Source: Kumtagia sp964244725 (GTDB lineage Bacteria > Pseudomonadota > Alphaproteobacteria > Rhizobiales > Rhizobiaceae). From it: DNA of 64,000 nt. Numbering within the stretch: the stretch's first letter is position 1; every line of letters starts with the position of its first letter. The DNA lies in the NCBI GenBank assembly GCA_964244725.1, contig CAXTJQ010000019.1, positions 7,918 to 71,917 of the forward strand, written 5' to 3'. Under the pieces are notes generated by a model, which did not search any database, was not told the DNA's origin, and saw nothing but the letters and a program-made list of their open reading frames with translations. The translations under genes and the position numbers were made by a program. Shown here piece by piece: positions 57,994 to 64,000 of the stretch.

Positions 57994-58105
57994 CCGTTTC
58001 CCTTCCCGACAGGAGAATCGAAACGGCTGAAGTCGATCCCCACAAGCATCCTTGCCGGGTTTCGATAAACTTTTCCTTAAAAGGGAATCGTTCGGACTGC
58101 CGAAA

Positions 58106-58516
58106 TCACAACAGGTCGATAAGGAAGGGGATCAGCGGCGCGTCGGCGGGCGGCATCGGATAGTCGCGCATCGCCCGCGGCCGCACCCATTTCAGCGTCT
58201 GGCCCTCCCTGGCAGTCGGCGCGCCGGTGAAGCGGCGGCAGATATAGAGCGGCATCAAGAGGTGGAAGCGCTCATAGGCGTGGCTGGCGAAGGTGAGCGG
58301 CGCGAGGCAGGCTTCCTGCGTCTCGACGCCGATCTCCTCCCGCAGTTCGCGGATCAGCGTCTGCTCGGGCGTTTCGCCGGGCTCGACCTTTCCGCCGGGA
58401 AATTCCCAGAGGCCGGCAAGCGGCTTGCCGGGCGGTCGCCGCGACAGCAGCACGCGGCCGTCTGCATCGACGAGCGCGCAGGCGCAGACCAGCAGGATCG
58501 GCTTTGCCGGCTCCAT
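58106..58516 (-). CDS. mutT: 8-oxo-dGTP diphosphatase MutT (Nudix)
   Basis: Hydrolyses oxidised guanine nucleotides to prevent transversions. The 136-aa protein has the Nudix box GGKVEPGETPEQTLIRELRE followed by EIG, and the MutT-type beginning ILLVCACALVDADGRVLLSR. Length is standard. It is 3 bp downstream of the GNAT gene in the leftward argJ-GNAT-mutT run. Confidence 0.94.
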   Translation of the reverse strand: MEPAKPILLVCACALVDADGRVLLSRRPPGKPLAGLWEFPGGKVEPGETPEQTLIRELREEIGVETQEACLAPLTFASHAYERFHLLMPLYICRRFTGAPTAREGQTLKWVRPRAMRDYPMPPADAPLIPFLIDLL

Positions 58517-58519
58517 CGC

Positions 58520-59293
58520 TCATGCCTCCGGCGGCTGCCGGTAGTGATAGCGATATTGTTCGCGGAAGCCGAGGCGGTCATAGAGCGCCCGCGCCGCGCC
58601 GTTTTCGGCCTCGACCTGCAGCCAGGCGACATGCGCGCCGCGCAGCCGCGCCCATCTCAGCGCCGACCGGACGATCCGCGTCCCGAGACCCTTGCGCCGT
58701 TCCGCCACACCGACCGCGACCTCGAACAGGCCCGCGAGGTCGCCGTCGTGAACGCAGACCGCCGCCGCTAGCGGACGCACCCTCTGCTGCAGCACGAACA
58801 GGCCGGCTTCAGCCTCGATCGACCGGATGATCTCGGCCAGCCCGGTCTCGATCGCCGACCCCTTGCCGTCGAGCGAAGCGGCGGCCTTTACGAAACGGCC
58901 GACATCCTTGAGCGGGATGTGGTCGAGCGCGTCCGCCACGGCCGCCTCTGTCAGATCGAGGCGAAGGACCAGGGAGTCGGAAAGCCGCGGCCATCCGAGC
59001 GCGTCGAGATGATCGGAAAGCGCGTGCGGGGCGAGCGGCGAGATGCGCAGCGTCAGCGTGCGCCCCGCCGCGGCGAACCTCCGCCCCGCCCGCTGCAGCC
59101 GAGCCTCGATTTCGGAGACGTCGCCCGGATCGAGCGGATTGACCGAATTGAGCCGCTTCGCCGGATTGCCGGGGGTGAGCCGTATCGCCCACGCCCCGTC
59201 GTAATGGACCGACGCCGCGGGCCACGCCCGAAATCCGGCGGCTTCGAAGCGCCGGACCGTTGTCAGTTCCGGTATCGCGACAGTCTCTCGCAC
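58520..59293 (-). CDS. GNAT-family N-acetyltransferase
   Basis: A 257-aa protein. The C-terminal GNAT fold shows LAGLFEVAVGVAERRKGLGT and RIVRSALRWARLRGA (the acetyl-CoA pyrophosphate loop) and AENGAARALYDRLGFREQYR. The N-terminal part (AIRLTPGNPAKRLNSVNPLD) is conserved with argJ-linked acetyltransferases of Rhizobiales. The start is a GTG at 59293, nine bases past the argJ stop. Substrate unknown. Confidence 0.85.
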   Translation of the reverse strand: MRETVAIPELTTVRRFEAAGFRAWPAASVHYDGAWAIRLTPGNPAKRLNSVNPLDPGDVSEIEARLQRAGRRFAAAGRTLTLRISPLAPHALSDHLDALGWPRLSDSLVLRLDLTEAAVADALDHIPLKDVGRFVKAAASLDGKGSAIETGLAEIIRSIEAEAGLFVLQQRVRPLAAAVCVHDGDLAGLFEVAVGVAERRKGLGTRIVRSALRWARLRGAHVAWLQVEAENGAARALYDRLGFREQYRYHYRQPPEA

Positions 59294-59301
59294 GGGAATA
59301 C

Positions 59302-60543
59302 TCAGCTTCGGTAGTCGCCGTTGATCGCGACATACTCCTTGGTCAGGTCGCAGGTCCACACCGTCGCCCTGCCCTCGCCTAGGCCGAGGTCGACGCGGAT
59401 CGCGATCTCGTCCTGTTTCATGTAGGCCGATGTCGCCTGTTCCGAGTAGCCCTCGTCGCGTTCGCCCTCGAATGCCAGGCGGATGTCGCCGAACCAGATC
59501 GCTAGGCGGTCGCGGTCGGCCGGTTCGCCCGCTTTGCCGACCGCCATCACCACGCGGCCCCAATTGGCGTCCTCGCCGGCGACCGCCGTCTTGACCAGCG
59601 GCGAATTTGCGATCGACAGCGCGATGCGTTTGGCGGAATGCGCCGTCTCCGCTCCGGTCACGGTGACCTCGACCTGCTTGCGCGCGCCCTCGCCATCGCG
59701 CACCACCTGCAGCGCCAGGCGCATCAGCACCCGGTCGAGCGCCACGCGGAAGTCCGCGAGCAAAGGATCGGCGATCGCGGTCACGGCTGGAGCCCCGCGC
59801 CGCGCCGCCTTGCCGGTCGCAAACAGCAGCAGCGTGTCGCTGGTCGAGGTGTCGCTGTCGACCGTGACCGCGTTGAAGCTCAGGCCGACCCCATCCGACA
59901 GAAGCCGTTGCAGCACGTCGGAGGCGATCGGCGCGTCTGTCGCGACGAAGGACAGCATCGTCGCCATGTCCGGCGCGATCATGCCGGCGCCCTTGGCGAT
60001 GCCGTTGATGGTCACCTCCGTGCCGCCAAGCATGGCCGAGGCGGTCGCGACCTTCGGATAGGTGTCGGTGGTCATGATCGCTCGGGCGGCGTCGAGCCAG
60101 CGGTTCGGCGCGGCGTCCGCCGCCAGCCCGGCCAGCAGATGGGAGAAGCGGCCCGCATCGAGCGGTTCTCCGATAACGCCGGTCGAGGCGAGGAAAACCT
60201 CGTTCGCAAGGCAGCCTGCGGCTGCCGACGCGGCCTTCGCAGTCATCGCGGCACTCTCGCGACCGCGCCTGCCGGTAAAGGCGTTGGCATTGCCGGAGTT
60301 GACGACCAGCATCCTCGCTGTTCCGCCCGGCAGGTTCCGCCGGCAGAAATCGACCGGAGCCGAGGGACATTTTGACCGCGTGAAGACGCCGGCGACCGTG
60401 GTCGCCTCGTCGAACACCATGGCCAACAGGTCGGTGCGGTCCTTGTACTTGATGCCGGCTTGCGCCGTGGCGATCCGCACCCCGTCGATCGCCGGCATGT
60501 CCGGGTACGATTTCGGAGCGAGCGGGGAGATGGTGGTCGACAT
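59302..60543 (-). CDS. argJ: Bifunctional glutamate N-acetyltransferase/amino-acid acetyltransferase
   Basis: Recycles the acetyl group from N-acetylornithine to glutamate in arginine biosynthesis. The 413-aa precursor has the self-cleavage and catalytic threonine in MIAPDMATMLSFVATDAP, where it splits into alpha and beta chains. Other signatures: LLVVNSGNANAFTG-like VVNSGNANAFTG, ASTGVIGEPL, and the C-terminal ATVWTCDLTKEYVAINGDYR. Start at the ATG at 60543 (MSTTISPLAPKSYPDM). Confidence 0.96.
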   Translation of the reverse strand: MSTTISPLAPKSYPDMPAIDGVRIATAQAGIKYKDRTDLLAMVFDEATTVAGVFTRSKCPSAPVDFCRRNLPGGTARMLVVNSGNANAFTGRRGRESAAMTAKAASAAAGCLANEVFLASTGVIGEPLDAGRFSHLLAGLAADAAPNRWLDAARAIMTTDTYPKVATASAMLGGTEVTINGIAKGAGMIAPDMATMLSFVATDAPIASDVLQRLLSDGVGLSFNAVTVDSDTSTSDTLLLFATGKAARRGAPAVTAIADPLLADFRVALDRVLMRLALQVVRDGEGARKQVEVTVTGAETAHSAKRIALSIANSPLVKTAVAGEDANWGRVVMAVGKAGEPADRDRLAIWFGDIRLAFEGERDEGYSEQATSAYMKQDEIAIRVDLGLGEGRATVWTCDLTKEYVAINGDYRS

Positions 60544-60583
60544 CGGATCTCTGTCCCGCGGGAGTTTGTTCCGACCGCTTGCC

Positions 60584-60994
60584 TCAAGACCCCGCCGCGC
60601 GCAAGGGCTCAATCCATTTCGGACAGATCATAAGGAAACTCAAATCCGAGCCTGAGATCAAGAGAGTGAAGACATCGCTCTCCGGATCCAGATCGAGCAA
60701 CTCGTACGCCCCACCGGTCGAGAAATGCTGCAGTTGTCCGATCAGAAAGTTCATCTGTTCCAGCCATGGGACGATACCGTCCTCGCCCGAATGATTGGGG
60801 AGCATCGCCGCGCAGTCGAGGTCGGCAACAATTTTTCGGACGCTCTCGACAACCTGACGCCCCTCTTTCCAGTCGCAGTCGATCAGCATGTTGCCCCGCG
60901 CACTGAGGTCCATCAAAACCTCCGGGTCGAGCAACCCGTCCGGTATCGAAGGACATCTGAAGATTTTTCGACCGGCAGACACCTTCGAGCTCAC
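60584..60994 (-). CDS. Hypothetical acidic protein (136 aa) inserted between ppiC-like gene and argJ
   Basis: A soluble acidic protein beginning MSSKVSAGRKIFRCPSIPDG and ending LSFLMICPKWIEPLRAAGS. Its composition is AT-richer than the flanking core genes, and it splits the usual argJ-foldase-secA neighbourhood, so it looks like a recent insertion. Size and acidity are like many orphan immunity proteins, but I recognise no family. It starts 4 bases after the foldase stop, so it would be cotranscribed. Confidence 0.6.
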   Translation of the reverse strand: MSSKVSAGRKIFRCPSIPDGLLDPEVLMDLSARGNMLIDCDWKEGRQVVESVRKIVADLDCAAMLPNHSGEDGIVPWLEQMNFLIGQLQHFSTGGAYELLDLDPESDVFTLLISGSDLSFLMICPKWIEPLRAAGS

Positions 60995-60998
60995 AAGC

Positions 60999-61862
60999 CT
61001 ACTGCGACTTGTCGATCTGGTCGACGCCGGCCTTGAGCGCCGGATCCATGATGTCGACCTTGGCGGCCGCGCGGAGCGACTTGACCATGGCGAAATATTT
61101 GTCGCGCAGCAGCAGCGAGCGGAACTGGTCCTTGACCTGCTCGAAAGCCGGCGGCTGCTTGGCGCGCTTGTCCTCGACCTTGATCACGTGCCAGCCGAAC
61201 TGCGACTGGACCGGTTCCTTGGTGTAGGCGCCCACGTCGAGCGCGAACGCCGCCTTCTCGAATTCGGGCACCATCTGGCCCGGGCCGAACCAGCCGAGAT
61301 CTCCGCCGCTGGTCTTGCCGGACGGATCGGTGGTCTTTTCGGCGGCGATATCCTCGAACTTGGCGCCGCCATCGAGCTGTTTGACAATGGCGTCGGCCTC
61401 TTCCTTTGTCTTCACCAGGATATGGCGCGCATGCACCTCGTTGACGGGCGGGGTGCCGGCGATTTCCGTGTCGTAGCGCTTGCGGACCTCCTCGTCGGTG
61501 ATCGTGGCGGCAACCTCCTTCTCGATCACCTCGGCATGCAGCGCGCGCTGTTGCAGGAAGGCCAGGCGGCGCTGGAACGCGGCGTCCTTGTCGAAGCCTT
61601 TCGCCTTGGCTTCGCCCGCCAGCAGCTTGATCTCGATCACCGCCGACAGCGCGGCGGCGCGGCGCTGGTCCTCGGGAAGCCGGGCGAACTGCTGGTCGAG
61701 GTCGGCCAGCGCCTGCGCGAGGTCGGCTTCCGTCACCTGTTCGGCGCCGACGGTCGCGATGACCTTGTCCTCTTGCGCCCGAACGCTGCAAACGCCTCCG
61801 CCGAGCAAGGTCGCCGCGAGCAGGAGGCCGGCCATGGATGCGCGGCGCGAATTCGATTTCAT
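60999..61862 (-). CDS. Periplasmic peptidyl-prolyl cis-trans isomerase (PpiC/SurA-type)
   Basis: A 287-aa exported foldase. A signal peptide (SRRASMAGLLLAATLLGGGV, cleavage after VRA near residue 30) is followed by a SurA-like helical domain and a parvulin domain with EVHARHILVKTKEEADAIVK, GGDLGWFGPGQMVPEFEKAA and VQSQFGWHVIKV. Start at the ATG at 61862 behind GGAG. It is divergent from secA, a conserved Rhizobiales arrangement, and should help fold outer-membrane proteins. Confidence 0.93.
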   Translation of the reverse strand: MKSNSRRASMAGLLLAATLLGGGVCSVRAQEDKVIATVGAEQVTEADLAQALADLDQQFARLPEDQRRAAALSAVIEIKLLAGEAKAKGFDKDAAFQRRLAFLQQRALHAEVIEKEVAATITDEEVRKRYDTEIAGTPPVNEVHARHILVKTKEEADAIVKQLDGGAKFEDIAAEKTTDPSGKTSGGDLGWFGPGQMVPEFEKAAFALDVGAYTKEPVQSQFGWHVIKVEDKRAKQPPAFEQVKDQFRSLLLRDKYFAMVKSLRAAAKVDIMDPALKAGVDQIDKSQ

Positions 61863-62094
61863 GGGGAGGCTCCGGAGGGGAAGACGAAGGCGGCTGATCG
61901 ACGGGAATGTGGCCGGATTGGCCGTCACTTCAAGGGTGGCCGCGGCGTTGACATCGAAACTGGCCCCTCTTATCTGTCCTTCGTCTTGGCGTCCAGAAGC
62001 GATTTCCGGGCGTTATCTTCGGCTGAACTCCGCCCAGCGCTGATCTCGCGGACCCTGCCGACAGATATCGGCACCTATGTGAAAGGGCCATTTG

Positions 62095-64000
62095 ATGGTC
62101 AGTCTCGGCGGCATCGCCCGTAAGATTTTCGGCTCCTCCAACGACCGTCGCATCAAGTCCACACGCCCCCGGGTCGACGCGATCAATGCGCTCGAAGACG
62201 AGATGCGCGCGCTGTCAGACGAAGCGCTGCGCGCCCGGACCGCGATGTTTCGCGAGCAGATCGCCGGTGGCCTCGAACTCGACGACCTGCTCGTCCCGGC
62301 CTTCGCCACGGCGCGCGAGGCGGCGCGGCGCGCGCTCGGCATGCGGCCCTTCGATGTCCAGCTCGTCGGCGGCATGGTGCTGCACAATGGCGGCATCGCC
62401 GAGATGCGCACCGGCGAGGGCAAGACGCTCGTCGCGACCTTGCCGGTCTACCTCAATGCGCTGGCGGGCAAGGGCGTCCATGTCGTCACCGTCAACGACT
62501 ATCTCGCCACGCGCGACTCCGAATGGATGGGCCGCATCTACGATTTCCTCGGGCTGACCACGGGCGTCATCGTCCACGGCCTGTCCGACCAGGAACGGCG
62601 CGCTGCCTATGCCTGCGACGTGACCTACGCCACCAACAACGAACTCGGCTTCGACTACCTCCGCGACAACATGAAATACGAGCTTTCGCAGATGGTTCAG
62701 CGCGGCCACAACTACGCAATCGTCGACGAGGTCGACTCCATCCTGGTCGACGAGGCCCGCACGCCGCTTATCATCTCCGGTCCGCTCGAGGATCGGTCCG
62801 AGATGTACGTCACCGTCGACGCCTTCATGCTGCAGCTTATTCCGGAAGACTACGAGGTCGACGAAAAGCAGCGTACGGCGATCTTCACCGAGATCGGCAC
62901 CGAGAAGCTTGAGAACCTTCTGCGCGACGCCGGCCATCTCAAGGGCGAGTCGCTCTACGACATCGAGAACGTGGCCGTCGTCCATCACGTCAACAACGCA
63001 CTCAAGGCGCACCGGCTTTTCCAGAAGGACAAGGACTACATCGTCCGCAACGGCGAGATCGTCATCATTGACGAATTCACCGGCCGCATGATGCCCGGCC
63101 GCCGCTATTCCGAAGGGCTGCACCAGTCGCTCGAGGCCAAGGAGCACGTGGCCATCCAGCCGGAAAATCAAACGCTGGCGTCGGTGACCTTCCAGAACTA
63201 TTTCCGCATGTACAAGAAGCTCGCCGGCATGACCGGCACGGCGCAGACCGAGGCCGAGGAATTCGGCAATATCTACGGCCTCGACGTGACCGAGGTGCCG
63301 ACCAACAGGCCCGTCAGCCGCATCGACGAGGACGACGAGGTCTACCGGACGGTCGAGGAGAAGTACAAGGCGATCATCGCCGAGATCCGCGACGCCGCCG
63401 CCAAGGGCCAGCCGATCCTCGTCGGCACGACCTCGATCGAGAAGTCCGAACTACTCGCCGAGCGCCTGCGCAAGGACGGCTTGAAGGATTTCGAGGTCCT
63501 CAATGCGCGTCACCATGAGCGCGAGGCGGCGATCGTGGCGCAGGCCGGCAAGCCTGGCGCGGTCACCATCGCCACCAACATGGCGGGCCGCGGCACCGAC
63601 ATCCAGCTCGGCGGCAATGCCGACATGCGTATCGATGACGAATTGGGCGACATGGCCGAGGGTCCGGAACGCGAAGCCGCCGAAAAGGCGATCCGCGATG
63701 ACATCGAGAAGCTAAAGGAAAAGGCCATCGCCGCCGGCGGCCTCTACGTGCTCGCCACCGAGCGCCACGAATCGCGCCGCATCGACAACCAGCTGCGCGG
63801 CCGCTCGGGCCGTCAGGGCGATCCGGGCCGCTCCAAGTTCTATCTGTCGCTCCAGGACGACCTGATGCGCATCTTCGGCTCCGAGCGCATGGACGGGATG
63901 CTGCAGAAGCTCGGCCTCAAGGAGGACGAGGCGATCATCCATCCGTGGATCAACAAGGCGCTGGAGAAGGCGCAGAAGAAGGTCGAGGCGCGCAACTTCG
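62095..64000 (+). CDS. secA: Preprotein translocase ATPase SecA (3' end outside window)
   Basis: Drives post-translational export through SecYEG. The first 635 codons are seen, from MVSLGGIARKIFGSSNDRR at the ATG at 62095 (AAAGG upstream). Walker A is MRTGEGKT; DEAD-box equivalent DEVDSILVDEARTPLIISGP; the PPXD region and helicase motifs (GTAQTEAEEFGNIY, ATNMAGRGTDIQLGG, LRGRSGRQGDPGRSKFYLSL) are intact. The frame is unbroken to the window edge. The C-terminal helical and zinc-binding parts lie beyond. Confidence 0.98.
   Translation, partial: MVSLGGIARKIFGSSNDRRIKSTRPRVDAINALEDEMRALSDEALRARTAMFREQIAGGLELDDLLVPAFATAREAARRALGMRPFDVQLVGGMVLHNGGIAEMRTGEGKTLVATLPVYLNALAGKGVHVVTVNDYLATRDSEWMGRIYDFLGLTTGVIVHGLSDQERRAAYACDVTYATNNELGFDYLRDNMKYELSQMVQRGHNYAIVDEVDSILVDEARTPLIISGPLEDRSEMYVTVDAFMLQLIPEDYEVDEKQRTAIFTEIGTEKLENLLRDAGHLKGESLYDIENVAVVHHVNNALKAHRLFQKDKDYIVRNGEIVIIDEFTGRMMPGRRYSEGLHQSLEAKEHVAIQPENQTLASVTFQNYFRMYKKLAGMTGTAQTEAEEFGNIYGLDVTEVPTNRPVSRIDEDDEVYRTVEEKYKAIIAEIRDAAAKGQPILVGTTSIEKSELLAERLRKDGLKDFEVLNARHHEREAAIVAQAGKPGAVTIATNMAGRGTDIQLGGNADMRIDDELGDMAEGPEREAAEKAIRDDIEKLKEKAIAAGGLYVLATERHESRRIDNQLRGRSGRQGDPGRSKFYLSLQDDLMRIFGSERMDGMLQKLGLKEDEAIIHPWINKALEKAQKKVEARNF

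Overview
The window is GC-rich, densely coded chromosomal DNA from an alphaproteobacterium, most likely of the Hyphomicrobiales (Rhizobiales; Mesorhizobium/Phyllobacteriaceae-like). I infer this from the order lysC-ptsP-prfA-prmC-DUF4167, the linkage argJ-ppiC-secA with mutT and a GNAT gene, the cluster ubiG-DUF1178-nitrilase-grxC-comF, an RpoH-type sigma factor, DUF1127 and DUF982 proteins, and a RIME-like palindromic repeat. No rRNA or CRISPR array is visible.

Layout. (1) 1-6523, minus strand: DUF4167, prmC, prfA, ptsP and lysC, for translation termination, nitrogen-PTS signalling and aspartate-family biosynthesis. (2) 6749-6825 is tRNA-Arg(CCT). Its 3' 41 bp recur exactly at 19536-19576, and a tyrosine integrase sits just inside the second copy. 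The 12.8 kb between is therefore an integrated element. It carries integrase, two AlpA/excisionase-like HTH proteins, a PrimPol-helicase, a terminase-small-subunit-like protein, an HK97-gp10-like protein and several unknowns, but no large terminase, portal, capsid or lysis genes. That layout resembles a phage satellite or a heavily reduced prophage. At the end far from the integrase is an AT-richer two-gene cargo: a GHKL/Hsp90-fold ATPase and an 89-aa partner. (3) 19605-28625: host-attachment-like protein, msrB, a phytanoyl-CoA-dioxygenase-like protein, DUF423, an orphan BrnA-like protein, DUF1127, a TetR regulator with two operator-like palindromes, an L,D-transpeptidase, and a signalling locus (pseudo-receiver regulator, canonical OmpR-type regulator, GAF-PAS hybrid histidine kinase).

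(4) 29014-45271 is a large catabolic and transport cluster. It holds a Rieske oxygenase, a class III aminotransferase, a PotABC-like transporter, two paralogous PotD-like binding proteins, an MAO-like flavoprotein, a SAM methyltransferase, two tandem phytoene-desaturase-like flavoproteins, a GcvT-like protein and a BetI-type TetR regulator. Three matches to TGAATGNNYGTTCA lie just upstream of its transcription units, so it looks like one regulon for uptake and demethylation/oxidation of an N-methylated amine, betaine or polyamine-like compound; the substrate cannot be read from sequence.

(5) 45312-64000 returns to core genes: rpoH, an RluD-type pseudouridine synthase, DUF6476, a VOC protein, tRNA-Glu(CTC), a serralysin-like RTX metalloprotease, a PAS-GGDEF diguanylate cyclase, a 2H phosphoesterase, DUF982, ubiG, DUF1178, nitrilase, grxC, ComF, a methyltransferase, a Flp pilin, mutT, GNAT, argJ, a PpiC foldase and the start of secA, which runs off the right edge. 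All product names are from motif reading and family knowledge; no database search was run.
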